Source: an uncultured Pedobacter sp.
Lineage (GTDB): Bacteria > Bacteroidota > Bacteroidia > Sphingobacteriales > Sphingobacteriaceae
Direction: 5' to 3'
Length of the DNA: 35,764 bases
NCBI RefSeq assembly: GCF_946479715.1
Contig: NZ_CAMLHF010000033.1
Coordinates: forward strand, 1-35,764
Every line of letters begins with the position of its first letter. Positions within the stretch are counted from its first letter, which is position 1. The notes below the pieces were generated by a model. The model was not told the DNA's origin and did not search any database. It saw nothing but the letters and a program-made list of their open reading frames with translations. Positions 6,439 to 16,003 of this stretch are shown piece after piece. The position numbers were made by a program, and so were the translations under genes.

Positions 6439-9157
6439 GGTCATGAGTCCTTTCCATTTCATTAAGTTCAAGAGAATAATCTTCCATTGTTTCGCAATCG
6501 TACAGGTGCTTTTGCTCTGCCTTAGGGCGTTGCGTTTTGCTTCCTTTGTCCTTGCTGTCCTTCATTTTTTGAATTAACCGTGCCCGTTCCGATTGTTGTT
6601 CTTTTCTGATCTGGGTATCGCGATCTATATCCCAGTAAGCAATGCCATCAACAAAAGTCTTCTCTGCTTTAGCATAAATAGATAGCGGATTATCAGACCA
6701 AACTACCACATCGGCATCTTTACCGGCCTTAAGACTACCCACCTTATTGTCAATATGGAGCATTTTTGCAGGGTTTAGCGTTACAAATTTAAACGCGTCC
6801 TCTTCAGGTACACCGCCATATAAAACAGCTTTCCCTGCTTCTTGATTTAATCTGCGGGCCATTTCCGCATCATCAGAGTTAAATGCCGTTGTTATGCCTA
6901 CATTATGCATAATTTTTCCATTATAAGGAATTGCTTCGGCAACCTCCATTTTATAAGCCCACCAATCAGAAAATGTAGAAGCGTTGATCCCGCGGGCTTT
7001 CATTTTATCGGCTACTTTATAACCCTCAAGAATGTGAGTAAATGTGTTAATCTTAAAACCTAAGCTGTCTGCAACATGCATGAGCATATTGATTTCAGAC
7101 TGTACATAAGAGTGACAGGTAATGAAACGCTTATTATCCAGAATTTCTACTATGGCATCCAACTCCAGGTCCTTGCGAACAGTATTTCCCTTTTTGGCCA
7201 GTTCTGATTTATATTCTTTTGCACGTGTAAATTCATCTACAAACGTCTGTTCAACGCCCATTCTGGTAACCGGGAATCGTGCTCCTGTGCCAAAGTTGCT
7301 CTGTTTTACATTCTCTCCAAGTGCAAATTTTATAAAGCCATCAGCTCCTGCAAACTTTAACTCTTCTGGTAACTTGCCCCATCTTAATTTAATCAATTGT
7401 GACTGACCACCGATAGGATTTGCAGAGCCATGTAGAATCTGCGAAGTAGTAACTCCTCCTGCCAACTGGCGATAAATATTTACATCTTCTGAATTGATAA
7501 TATCGGCCACACGTACTTCCGAAGATACAGATTGTGCACCTTCATTGATTCCTCCGGTACCTGCAATATGTGAGTGTTCATCTATAATCCCAGGCGTTAC
7601 ATGTTTACCCGTTGCGTCAATTACTTTTGCGTTTCCGGCATTTAGGTTTTTGCCTACAGCTTTGATTTTACCATTTTCTAAAAGCACATCGGCATTTTGT
7701 AAAATGCCTTCTTTTTCGTTGGTCCATACTGTAGCATTTTTCAATAAAACACTTTCCTGTTTTAAAGGTGTTGCATTGCCAAAGGCAGTAAATGGAAAAA
7801 TTAAGGAGCCTGTGACATCTTTTTTCTTTGGCTCCTCGGTTTTGGCAACCGCTTTATTTGTAGTGTCTTTTAAAGCCTCATCTTTTTTAAATAGAATAAA
7901 ACGTTTGCCTTGCACCCAATTTTCTTCAATTACATTTTCTTTTTTGAATAGACTGTCTGATGTAATGATAAAGTTTGCCAGTTTTCCTTTTTCAAGTGTA
8001 CCTACTTTATCCGCTATTCCAATCATCCCTGCAGGGATCTCAGTAAGTGATAAGAGCGCTTGTTTTTGAGTTAGCCCATTGTTAAGGGCGGTACGTATGT
8101 TTGTCCATAGATCTTTTGGTGTTTCCAGGCCCTGAGTAGTAAGTGAAAATTTAATGCCTGCTTTTTCCAACGCTGCAGGATTGGCAGGAGCCATTTCCCA
8201 CGCTTTCATTTGGGCCAGTGTTATATTCCTGTTTTCAACAGTATCCTCAACATCGTAGGCTTTAATGAAATTAATAGGGATAATAAGACTTGCCCCGGTT
8301 GCTTTAACAGCCTCTATTCTTTGGTATTCATCACCATTAGATTTTATGATGTACTGTTTGCCAAATTCCTGTGCAATTTTGCTGGCCCTTAGTACATTTT
8401 GCCATCCCTCTACTTCAAAAATCTGAGGAATGGTTTGTTGTTTGTTAAACTCTTCTAAGGAGATATTGTATTCTTCTTTTTGTTTGCCATACCATTGTGC
8501 ATCGTAATAAGTTTGACGTAGCAAAGCTATTGCACCCATTAAAGATGTTGGATAATCATTTTGCGAAGATCCTTTGCTGAAAGAGTAGTTTGCTGCCGAT
8601 TGTGGGTTAAGTATAGTGCTGTTCTCTTTTTCATCACTTAGCGTTACTGCAAGAGATGTTCCGCGGGCAATACCATCGCGGTTAATTGCATTTACTGTTC
8701 CAAAACCTGCTTTGCGCAAATCATCAGCTTTCTTACTGTCCGCAGCAAAAAAAGTGTTTGCTTTTGTTTCTGGTCTTATTGCCTCATTCCATCCATAAGC
8801 ACCTTTTTTTGTAGAAGTAAATATTGATTGACGCGGACCGGAAACACGGGTGGCTTCAGGTAATCCGTACGAAGTAAAAGCATCTATAAGGGAAGGGTAT
8901 ATGAATTTTCCCTTTAAATCGATCACTACGTATCCTTTAGGGATTGAGGTGGCAGTTCCTACAGATTGAATGGTTTGGCCTTTAATTAGTAATGTGCCAT
9001 TAGGAATAATTTGATTTGCACTAACTACAATATTAGCATTGGTGAAAGCGTAAGTGCCTTGTCTGATGTCGTATGAGCCGTTAACCGGATAAGTTTGCTG
9101 GGCAAACAGGAGCGTAACAGAGAAAACCAGAGCCAGGCTAAGCAGAATTTTCTTCAT
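6431..9157 (-). CDS. Secreted amidohydrolase with a degenerate N-terminal and intact C-terminal half
   Basis: The 908-residue protein starts with a Sec signal peptide (MKKILLSLALVFSVTLLFAQ). Residues about 25-425 form an amidohydrolase-like half without HxH (FIYPSLIDAFTSYG) but with the typical C-terminal block (GTLEKGKLANFII). After a charged linker (about 430-455), residues about 465-845 form a second half with the metal-binding set intact: HSH at 528-530, His 682 in CHSY, His 708 in THIL and Asp 762/763 in NSDD, followed by VGSLKAGKDADVVVW. The tail is charged and rich in Lys, Glu and Gln. Proteins of this type are periplasmic, metal-dependent imidazolonepropionase- or prolidase-like hydrolases in Bacteroidota. 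It is the first gene of a two-gene operon with the smaller amidohydrolase-like gene. The exact substrate cannot be inferred. Confidence 0.9.
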   Translation of the reverse strand: MKKILLSLALVFSVTLLFAQQTYPVNGSYDIRQGTYAFTNANIVVSANQIIPNGTLLIKGQTIQSVGTATSIPKGYVVIDLKGKFIYPSLIDAFTSYGLPEATRVSGPRQSIFTSTKKGAYGWNEAIRPETKANTFFAADSKKADDLRKAGFGTVNAINRDGIARGTSLAVTLSDEKENSTILNPQSAANYSFSKGSSQNDYPTSLMGAIALLRQTYYDAQWYGKQKEEYNISLEEFNKQQTIPQIFEVEGWQNVLRASKIAQEFGKQYIIKSNGDEYQRIEAVKATGASLIIPINFIKAYDVEDTVENRNITLAQMKAWEMAPANPAALEKAGIKFSLTTQGLETPKDLWTNIRTALNNGLTQKQALLSLTEIPAGMIGIADKVGTLEKGKLANFIITSDSLFKKENVIEENWVQGKRFILFKKDEALKDTTNKAVAKTEEPKKKDVTGSLIFPFTAFGNATPLKQESVLLKNATVWTNEKEGILQNADVLLENGKIKAVGKNLNAGNAKVIDATGKHVTPGIIDEHSHIAGTGGINEGAQSVSSEVRVADIINSEDVNIYRQLAGGVTTSQILHGSANPIGGQSQLIKLRWGKLPEELKFAGADGFIKFALGENVKQSNFGTGARFPVTRMGVEQTFVDEFTRAKEYKSELAKKGNTVRKDLELDAIVEILDNKRFITCHSYVQSEINMLMHVADSLGFKINTFTHILEGYKVADKMKARGINASTFSDWWAYKMEVAEAIPYNGKIMHNVGITTAFNSDDAEMARRLNQEAGKAVLYGGVPEEDAFKFVTLNPAKMLHIDNKVGSLKAGKDADVVVWSDNPLSIYAKAEKTFVDGIAYWDIDRDTQIRKEQQSERARLIQKMKDSKDKGSKTQRPKAEQKHLYDCETMEDYSLELNEMERTHDHE

Positions 9158-9244
9158 AAAATTTAGTTAAGTCCCTAAATCTATTACAAAAAAGCCGGAA
9201 TTAAAACCTTAAACCTTATGGGTAGGATTAAAAATTAAAGATTT

Positions 9245-9281
9245 TGGCTAGCTTTTGCATATTTGTTACAAAAGCTAGCCA
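9245..9281 (-). terminator. Probable terminator of the GH92 gene
   Basis: A perfect 13-bp inverted repeat (9245-9257 with 9269-9281) has an 11-nt loop and lies 9 nt beyond the stop of the glycosidase gene. The following minus-strand bases are T-rich but not a clean T run, so strength is uncertain. Confidence 0.6.
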
Positions 9282-9290
9282 GAATACTCA

Positions 9291-11465
9291 TTATTTTGTG
9301 ATGATTTCTAGATTACCGCCGTTCTTAAATAGGTCGTGGGATACAAAGTAGCCTTTGTTCTCTACTCCGTTAACTTTTATAGCAGTAATTCCTCGTCCTT
9401 TTCCTGGTTTTTTGATGGTTAATGTTTTGTTGGTGTTTGTTTTCCAAACCACTTCATCAAAAAGAGGGGCTGTTACAAGGTACTCAGGGTCTGTTGCAGA
9501 AAACGTGTACAAACCTAATGAGCTTAACACATACCATGCAGACATTTCACCTGCATCATCCATTCCTGAAAGGGCCAACCCTTCGGGGCCAATTCCATAT
9601 AACTCGTTCAATATTTTGTCGATGATTTTCTGTGACTTTTCTGGCTTGCCTATAAAGTGATAAGCAAAAGGAGCTTCATGATCTGGCTGGTTGCCATGGC
9701 AGTACTGACCTATCATTGTTTCTACATTTCGGGCTATGTAATTAGGGTTCCATGGTACTGTAAACAATGAATCAAGTTTCGATTCAAAACCCGCTGGTCC
9801 ACCATACAATTCAATTAATCCCGGCATGTCATGCGGAGCAAAGAAAGATACCTGCCAGGCATTGGCCTCCCTGTACATATACTCATAGTATGGATACTGA
9901 GGATTAAAATTCTTAATCCAATCACCATTTGGCAGCCTGCCCCTCATGAAACGTGTAGAGGGATCAAACATGTTTTTAAAGTTTTTTGATCTGGCCATTA
10001 AAATCCTGTAGTTGGTTGTATCTCCAAGCTTTTTCGCCATTTGTGCAAGGGAATAATCATCGTATGAATATTCCAGGGTTTTTGATACCCCTGCATTGGC
10101 TTTAGTTTCTACATGCGGATTGGCAATATCGGGATCGGAGATATATCCTTTTTGAATGTACTCCTCCAGATGAGGTCGTGCACCTGGCGATACATTTGCG
10201 TTTCTCAAAAGCAGCTTATAAGTATCTTGCACGTCGAAATTGTCAATGCCTCTCAGGTAAGCTCCAACAATAGATGAAGCGCCGTGATCACCATGGAAAA
10301 ACGTAGGGATAAATCCAGTTTTATCGCCAACATCCTTCATTGATTTGATCACATCTAGTGCAACCTTAGGAGAAATGAGTCCTAAAAGCACATCTTTATT
10401 GCGATATGTATCCCATAAGGATGGTTCTGTGTAGTAGTTAAAGTCTGCTTTTCCTACGTTCTTTTTTGCATCTGTATATTCTCCATTTACATCGCTCCGT
10501 AATGCAGGCCATAGCAAAGATCTGTACAAAGAAGAATAAAGCATTTGTTTTTGCTTTTCAGTACCGCCTTTTACCTGTATAGATGATAATATCGTTTCCC
10601 ATGTTTGGGTTCCTTCGTTATGGATCTGATTAAACGATTTAGTTCCAATTTCTTTTTCAAGGTTTTCTTTAGCATTTTCAGTACTTACAAAAGACAAACC
10701 TATTTTAAGTTCAACAGGTTCTTTGCCAGCATCTGTCAGGTGAACCATGGCAAATCCCTTTCTTGAACCTTCTTCCTGCTTTTCCAGCTTTTCAATATTA
10801 TTGTTCAGTTTGGCGTAAAAATAAATTACCTCGCCAACGTTTTGAAATCCTTTCAGGTCGGTATTTCCTACCTGTTCAATTTTCCAGTTTCCTACTCTGT
10901 TGTTTGCTTTACCAAGATCAAACAGAATTTTGCGACCGGTTTTGTTTTTATATTCATATTTATGATAGCCGGACCTTAATGTAGACGTAAGACTTACGTT
11001 AACATCATAATCATCCAGATATACCTGGTAAAAGCCCGGTGCTGAACTTTCTTTTTTATGAGAAAAGTGAGAACCGAATTTGCCATCCTGATCTGGCGTT
11101 ATTGATTTTCCTGAAACAGGAAGGATAGGGATATTGCAAAGATTCCAGTGGCCTTTATTGGTATGGGTAAAGCCATAAATCTTATTGTCTTCATATTCAT
11201 ATCCGGCACCCGATCCGTACTCTGTAATGGGGCTAAGTTGTACCATGGCATTAGGCATCGAGCTGCCTGGAAAGGTTAGTCCTGCCCATGATCTCCATCC
11301 TTTAGGTAAGTTGTAGCCAAGGATCGCTGAATCAGTAAGTGGTGCGGTACCGATAAACGTATTTACATACTTGGTAAAACTTTTCGTTTTCTGGCCCTTA
11401 CTTACATTAAAAGATGCAAGCAGAGCGATCAGCATTAAGCTTAGGTTTTTAATTCTGAGTTTCAT
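9291..11465 (-). CDS. GH92 family glycoside hydrolase (probable exo-alpha-mannosidase), secreted
   Basis: The 724-residue protein has a signal peptide (about residues 1-24) and the full GH92 layout. The N-terminal beta-sandwich includes VNTFIGTA, GLTFPGSSMPNAMVQLSP and GFTHTNKGHW; the (alpha/alpha)6 catalytic domain follows. In GH92 enzymes a Glu acts as acid and an Asp pair as base. Here REANAWQ supplies Glu near residue 533, and GMDDAGEMSAWYV supplies Asp 636/637, so the enzyme looks active. The usual calcium-site motif GNEPSH reads GNQPDH, a modest departure that might affect metal binding. Family members remove alpha-linked mannose from N-glycans or mannans in a calcium-dependent way. The gene stands alone, with no SusC/SusD pair or other glycosidase adjacent. 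A possible -7 box lies at 11494-11501. Confidence 0.92.
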   Translation of the reverse strand: MKLRIKNLSLMLIALLASFNVSKGQKTKSFTKYVNTFIGTAPLTDSAILGYNLPKGWRSWAGLTFPGSSMPNAMVQLSPITEYGSGAGYEYEDNKIYGFTHTNKGHWNLCNIPILPVSGKSITPDQDGKFGSHFSHKKESSAPGFYQVYLDDYDVNVSLTSTLRSGYHKYEYKNKTGRKILFDLGKANNRVGNWKIEQVGNTDLKGFQNVGEVIYFYAKLNNNIEKLEKQEEGSRKGFAMVHLTDAGKEPVELKIGLSFVSTENAKENLEKEIGTKSFNQIHNEGTQTWETILSSIQVKGGTEKQKQMLYSSLYRSLLWPALRSDVNGEYTDAKKNVGKADFNYYTEPSLWDTYRNKDVLLGLISPKVALDVIKSMKDVGDKTGFIPTFFHGDHGASSIVGAYLRGIDNFDVQDTYKLLLRNANVSPGARPHLEEYIQKGYISDPDIANPHVETKANAGVSKTLEYSYDDYSLAQMAKKLGDTTNYRILMARSKNFKNMFDPSTRFMRGRLPNGDWIKNFNPQYPYYEYMYREANAWQVSFFAPHDMPGLIELYGGPAGFESKLDSLFTVPWNPNYIARNVETMIGQYCHGNQPDHEAPFAYHFIGKPEKSQKIIDKILNELYGIGPEGLALSGMDDAGEMSAWYVLSSLGLYTFSATDPEYLVTAPLFDEVVWKTNTNKTLTIKKPGKGRGITAIKVNGVENKGYFVSHDLFKNGGNLEIITK

Positions 11466-11493
11466 TTTAGTTTAGTCATTTGTGTTGTTTACC

Positions 11494-11501
11494 AAATATA
11501 T
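11494..11501 (-). promoter_or_regulatory. Possible -7 element for the GH92 gene
   Basis: The minus strand reads TATATTTG, matching TAnnTTTG, 28 nt before the start codon. I see no convincing -33 TTG at the expected distance. Confidence 0.4.
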
Positions 11502-11503
11502 AA

Positions 11504-12232
<729 letters not shown>

Positions 12233-12242
12233 AGAATTCAAG

Positions 12243-12866
12243 ATGAGTCAAAACAAAAAAATAACGACACTTTTTACTGATATAGGTGGGGTATTACTCA
12301 CTAACGGCTGGGATAGGAAGGCAAGAGCCGAAGCCGCACAACTATTTAATCTGGATCTTATAGAGGTGGAAGAAAGGCACCACCTCACTTTTGATACCTA
12401 CGAGGTTGGAAAAATTACGCTTGATGAGTATTTGGATAGGCTTGTGTTTTACGAAGACCGGAATTATTCTAAGGAAGACTTTAAAGAATTTATGGTCAGT
12501 AAATCTCTTCCATATAATGATATGATTAAGCTGATATGCGATCTAAAGAAGAAGTATAACTTAAAGGTGGCGGTTATCAGTAATGAAGGGAGAGAGCTTA
12601 ATCAGTACCGGATCAGTACGTTCAAACTAAATGAATTTGTTGATTTTTTCATCTCTTCAAGTTTTGTCCATTTCAGGAAGCCTGATGCAGATATCTTTAA
12701 GGTGGCTATAGACATTTCTCAAAGTGATGTCGAAACCAGTGTTTATATAGATGATAGGATGCTTTTCGTACAAATTGCAGAGGGCCTGGGGCTAACCGGA
12801 ATCTGTCATATTGACTATGAAGACACCAAAATAAAACTGGAACAACTCGGCTTAAGTGTCGATTGA
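12243..12866 (+). CDS. HAD family hydrolase (YihX-like)
   Basis: This 207-residue protein has all four HAD motifs: motif I FTDIGGVLL (nucleophile Asp 13), motif II VISNEG, motif III Lys in HFRKPDADIF, and motif IV VYIDDR. A helical cap lies between motif I and motif II (about residues 20-95). Motif I has Gly where many phosphatases have a second Asp; the same DxG form occurs in E. coli YihX, a sugar phosphatase, so activity is still plausible. It would be a cytoplasmic hydrolase acting on a small phosphorylated compound. It follows the O-methyltransferase gene by 10 nt. Nothing in the sequence fixes its substrate. It ends in TGA, showing that TGA is used as a normal stop in this genome. Confidence 0.9.
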   Translation: MSQNKKITTLFTDIGGVLLTNGWDRKARAEAAQLFNLDLIEVEERHHLTFDTYEVGKITLDEYLDRLVFYEDRNYSKEDFKEFMVSKSLPYNDMIKLICDLKKKYNLKVAVISNEGRELNQYRISTFKLNEFVDFFISSSFVHFRKPDADIFKVAIDISQSDVETSVYIDDRMLFVQIAEGLGLTGICHIDYEDTKIKLEQLGLSVD

Positions 12867-12916
12867 TTGCATTTCTAAAAAATAATTACACCCGTTGGTC
12901 GAAATTTTTAGGGAGT

Positions 12917-12946
12917 TTGTCGTGAGTTACACGATGCTGGTATAAT
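12917..12946 (+). promoter_or_regulatory. Possible sigma70-like promoter with operator upstream of the GIN-domain gene
   Basis: TTGTCG (12917-12922) and TATAAT (12941-12946, preceded by TGG as in extended -10 sites) are 18 nt apart. The inverted repeat TCGTG-N5-CACGA (12920-12934) overlaps the -35 element and the spacer, where a repressor would bind. The enterobacterial-style pattern is unusual for Bacteroidota, so this is a candidate only. Confidence 0.4.
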
Positions 12947-13028
12947 ACGCCGATTTTTGCTGAAACGAAAGGGGAGTAGTGACGTCTTATTAATAAAAAC
13001 AATAAGAAAAATCCTAAAACATAAAGTC

Positions 13029-13634
13029 ATGAAAACTCTAACAAAAGCACTATTCGGAACAGCATTAGCAGCAATCTTTTTAACCTCTTCGGCAATGACA
13101 ACTTTAGCTGCCAATAACATTGAAATTACTTCAGTAAAAACAACTTCAAAAGGAATCAACAGAATTTGGGTTGCAGGAAATGTGAAGATTGTGTTAACCC
13201 AAAGTGATAAAGAAGGCGTTTTTGTTGATGAAAACTTCAATGCAAATAATACATCAGTTTTAAGAAGAGGAGAAACTTTGTTTATCAACTCTACAGAAAG
13301 TAATCAGGTTACGGTAAACGTTTCTGTAAAGGATTTGCAAAGAATAGAAGCTGCAGGTAGTTCAGTAGTTGTTACTAAAGGCAACTTTGATGTAAAATAT
13401 CTTCAGTTGTTTTTAAGTCAAAGTGCAACAGCTAAAATTAACTCTAGGGTGGGTAGTTTATATACAGTGATCAGTGAGGATGCAGTGTTAAAGATGAGTG
13501 GTAGTTCAGATGAGCATACCTTGATCGCAAGCAATATGGAGAATGTTAAATTTGATAATTTTGCCAGTTTGAAAACAGAGAATTTAAGTGAAGGGGTGAT
13601 TATGAGTGCTGATAAAACAGCGGCAATAAAGTAA
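13029..13634 (+). CDS. Secreted GIN-domain (DUF2807-like) protein
   Basis: From ATG 13029 the product has 201 residues and a signal peptide (MKTLTKALFGTALAAIFLTS, cleavage likely near TTLAA). The mature part is a repetitive beta-rich sequence of the head-GIN type: RIWVAGNVKIVLTQSDKEG, LFINSTESNQVTVNVSVKDL, then SSVVVTKGNFDVKYLQLFLS. Such domains form small beta-helices in secreted or surface proteins of Bacteroidota; their biochemical role is not established. The frame extends upstream to 12957, but the signal peptide fixes the start. A long leader of about 80 nt precedes it, with a candidate promoter and operator at 12917-12946, and a strong terminator follows at 13657-13683. It is probably a single-gene unit. 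Confidence 0.85.
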   Translation: MKTLTKALFGTALAAIFLTSSAMTTLAANNIEITSVKTTSKGINRIWVAGNVKIVLTQSDKEGVFVDENFNANNTSVLRRGETLFINSTESNQVTVNVSVKDLQRIEAAGSSVVVTKGNFDVKYLQLFLSQSATAKINSRVGSLYTVISEDAVLKMSGSSDEHTLIASNMENVKFDNFASLKTENLSEGVIMSADKTAAIK

Positions 13635-13656
13635 AATAAAACGCTTAATCCATGAG

Positions 13657-13683
13657 AAAGCCCGGTATTACCGGGCTTTTTTT
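13657..13683 (+). terminator. Terminator after the GIN-domain gene
   Basis: A 10-bp stem with CCCGG/CCGGG core (13657-13666 with 13670-13679) is followed by a T run through 13683. It separates the gene from the convergent flotillin gene. Confidence 0.88.
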
Positions 13684-13704
13684 ATGACTTTATTTCAGCT
13701 TGCT

Positions 13705-15261
13705 TTATGGCATTGGACTTTCGTCGGCCTTATTTATTTCACTTTTAGTAGGGGCCGCATCTTGTACATCAGCTGGCTCCGAGCCTTTCAAATAATTAGG
13801 CAGGTTTAATCCGGCCATATTAAACAAGTCATTAAGCGGCGGAACAGTTTTCATCATTCCTGAAACAAAATTGGCGGTAGATGAATTGCCGTTTTCATTA
13901 GCACCATTGCCAGAATCCCACACTGTGATCTTGTCGATCTTAATATTTTTCACTGCTTCAACCTGTGTTTTCACCAATTCCGGTAATTTCTCAATTAGCA
14001 ATAACTGGAATGCTTTGGTTGGATCGCCACCCGCCGCGGCTACTACTTCTTTATAACCTTCTGCCTGTTTCGTTAGTATTTCGAATAAACCTTTTGCTTC
14101 GGCTTCCATTTTTGCAAAGATGGCGTCTGCTTCACCTTTCGCATTTTCCCTAATGGTTTCGGCATCGGCCTGTGCTTGTATAATTGCCCTTTGCTTCGCA
14201 ATTTCAGCAGGAATAACAATATTGGCAATCTGTGTTGCCCTTTCTCGTTCAGAACGGGCAGCCTCGGCTTTTTGTTCGGCCAGGTACGATGCTTCTAAAG
14301 CCTGAGCCTGTTGAACCTTTTCAGCAGAAACAGCTATTTTTAGTGATTCAGCTTCTTTCTCTCTACGAAGTGCGTCGGAATTAGCAATATCTATTTTTGC
14401 TTCATTTTCTCCTTTTACGGCAATGGCATTGGCTTCTGAAGTTTTGATACGCGTATCTCTCTCCGCTTCGGCCTTACCAATTTTCTCATCTTTAACGGCC
14501 GAGGCGATGCTGATTTCCCTATCTTTTTGAGTGATGGCAATTTTAACATCACGTTCACGTTGGGTCTCGGCAATCTGAACGTCTTTTTCCCTGTCAGCAA
14601 TAGCTTTACCGGTTTCACCTATTTTGGTTTGTTCTGCCACACTAATCAAAGCCTCGTTAATGGCCTTTGCGGCGGCTTCCTTACCAAGTGCTTCGATATA
14701 TCCAGACTCATCCTTGATATCAGTAACGTTAACGTTGATCAGTTTAAGTCCGATTTTTTTAAGCTCAGTATCTACATTTTTCGAGATGTTATCCAGAAAC
14801 TTATCCCTGTCAGAGTTTATTTCTTCAATGGTCATGGTGGCAATAACCAAACGGAGCTGTCCAAAAAGAATATCCTTGGCCAATTCCTGTATCTCAGGTG
14901 CGGCAAGGCCAAGCAATCGTTCCGCAGCATTGTTCATGCTGTCGCTTTCTGTTGAAATGGCAATTGTAAAGCGACAAGGAACATCGACCCTGATGTTCTG
15001 CCTGCTTAATGCATTTACTAAATTCGCTTCAATTGAAATCGGCTTAAGGTCAAGGTATGCGAAGTCCTGGATAACGGGCCAGATAAACGCACCTCCGCCA
15101 TGAATACACTTGGCCGAAGTACCCCCGGTTTTTCCGTAAATAACCAATATTTTGTCGGAAGGACACCTTTTGTAGCGGGCAATTAATGCCGATAGCATTA
15201 CAAAAATAACGATAACGGCAACAACGATGATGGTAAGTGGTGATTGTAAGATGTTTTCCAT
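13705..15261 (-). CDS. Flotillin family (SPFH) membrane protein
   Basis: The 518-residue protein has one N-terminal membrane segment (about 8-29), an SPFH/band-7 domain (about 30-200, with DKILVIYGKTGG and VDVPCRFTIAIS), and a long Ala/Glu/Lys-rich coiled coil (about 205-410) typical of flotillins. A C-terminal flotillin segment follows (AFQLLLIEKLPELVKTQVEA), then a low-complexity tail. Flotillins form large oligomers on the inner membrane and organise membrane microdomains and protein complexes. It starts one base after the stop of an NfeD-like gene, the usual partner in bacterial flotillin operons. The two are clearly cotranscribed, and their products are likely to interact. Confidence 0.93.
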   Translation of the reverse strand: MENILQSPLTIIVVAVIVIFVMLSALIARYKRCPSDKILVIYGKTGGTSAKCIHGGGAFIWPVIQDFAYLDLKPISIEANLVNALSRQNIRVDVPCRFTIAISTESDSMNNAAERLLGLAAPEIQELAKDILFGQLRLVIATMTIEEINSDRDKFLDNISKNVDTELKKIGLKLINVNVTDIKDESGYIEALGKEAAAKAINEALISVAEQTKIGETGKAIADREKDVQIAETQRERDVKIAITQKDREISIASAVKDEKIGKAEAERDTRIKTSEANAIAVKGENEAKIDIANSDALRREKEAESLKIAVSAEKVQQAQALEASYLAEQKAEAARSERERATQIANIVIPAEIAKQRAIIQAQADAETIRENAKGEADAIFAKMEAEAKGLFEILTKQAEGYKEVVAAAGGDPTKAFQLLLIEKLPELVKTQVEAVKNIKIDKITVWDSGNGANENGNSSTANFVSGMMKTVPPLNDLFNMAGLNLPNYLKGSEPADVQDAAPTKSEINKADESPMP

Positions 15262-15262
15262 T

Positions 15263-15829
15263 CTAAATTCTTTCTACTAGGACTATGTTTTGGGTTTCTA
15301 TACTAATGATGGTTACAGTTGATGCGCTTTCTATTGATTCTCCATTGGTAATGGCATCAATTTCCCGAAAGGATCCGTTAATGCTGATCTGGATTTTACC
15401 GGTTCCTGTTTTATTTGCGGGGATGCGCAGATAAACAGTAGCATTTTTGTTTAAGGTAGATTCTATCTTAAAAGTATTGTTCTCTGCCAGCTTTTGAATT
15501 TGCTTCATGATCAGGAAAAACAAAAAGATAAAACCAGCTCCCACTAAAACGGATACGATGATCAGTAAAGGTTTATTCGTAATAAGGGAGTAAAATGAGA
15601 TTCCGGCCCAACTCAATCCCAAAAGAAAGTTAATTAAATTTCTGAATGAGAATAACTGAAAGGGGGCATCAGCATGGTCAAGGTTTCCATCAAAATCAGC
15701 GTCTATCCCGTCTGCAGAATCAACACCAATAAATGTTAAAATAGTTTGAATTATAAATATCAAACTTACGGGTATAGCTATATACCAATATGCCCTTAGT
15801 AAGGGTTCGAGAGCGTTAAAGTAATCCAT
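15263..15829 (-). CDS. NfeD-like membrane protein paired with flotillin
   Basis: From ATG 15829 (MDYFNALEPLLRAYWYIAIP) the product has 188 residues. Three hydrophobic segments lie at about residues 14-35, 63-83 and 86-107. They are followed by a soluble C-terminal beta-rich domain of OB-fold type (about 120-188, NATVYLRIPANKTGTGKIQI and GSFREIDAITNGESI). An acidic loop (GVDSADGIDADFDGNLDHAD) separates the first two membrane segments. This is the layout of YuaF/YqiJ-type NfeD proteins that accompany flotillins. The frame continues upstream to 15976, but those 49 residues look like translated noncoding DNA. The TAG-A-ATG junction with the flotillin gene suggests coupled translation. Confidence 0.85.
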   Translation of the reverse strand: MDYFNALEPLLRAYWYIAIPVSLIFIIQTILTFIGVDSADGIDADFDGNLDHADAPFQLFSFRNLINFLLGLSWAGISFYSLITNKPLLIIVSVLVGAGFIFLFFLIMKQIQKLAENNTFKIESTLNKNATVYLRIPANKTGTGKIQISINGSFREIDAITNGESIESASTVTIISIETQNIVLVERI

Positions 15830-15937
15830 TGTTGTAAAAATAGAGATTTTCCAAAACTTAAACAACACAAAAATGGCATTAAAAAACACCAATTTTGGTT
15901 TGGAAATCCAGGCAGTAAACTTTATGAAAATTAACAA

Positions 15938-15963
15938 TTGAGATTTATTAATTAATACATTTG
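15938..15963 (+). promoter_or_regulatory. Possible promoter of ppnP
   Basis: TACATTTG at 15956-15963 matches the -7 consensus; TTG at 15938-15940 is the nearest -33 candidate, but the 15-nt spacer is short. Transcription would start about 35 nt before the ppnP ATG. Confidence 0.4.
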
Positions 15964-16003
15964 CGTTTAGTAACAACCTTTAACCGAATAAAAAACGATA
16001 ATC

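Noticed and set aside
7494..8069. 191-residue open frame on the plus strand inside the amidohydrolase gene
   Set aside because: It is antisense to a strongly supported coding sequence, has no recognisable domain and no promoter, and is best explained by codon bias of the real gene.
9870..9880. Loss of the catalytic acid in the GH92 enzyme
   Set aside because: The GNQP change first suggested a missing acid, but spacing to the Asp pair places the acid at the Glu of REANAWQ, which is present.
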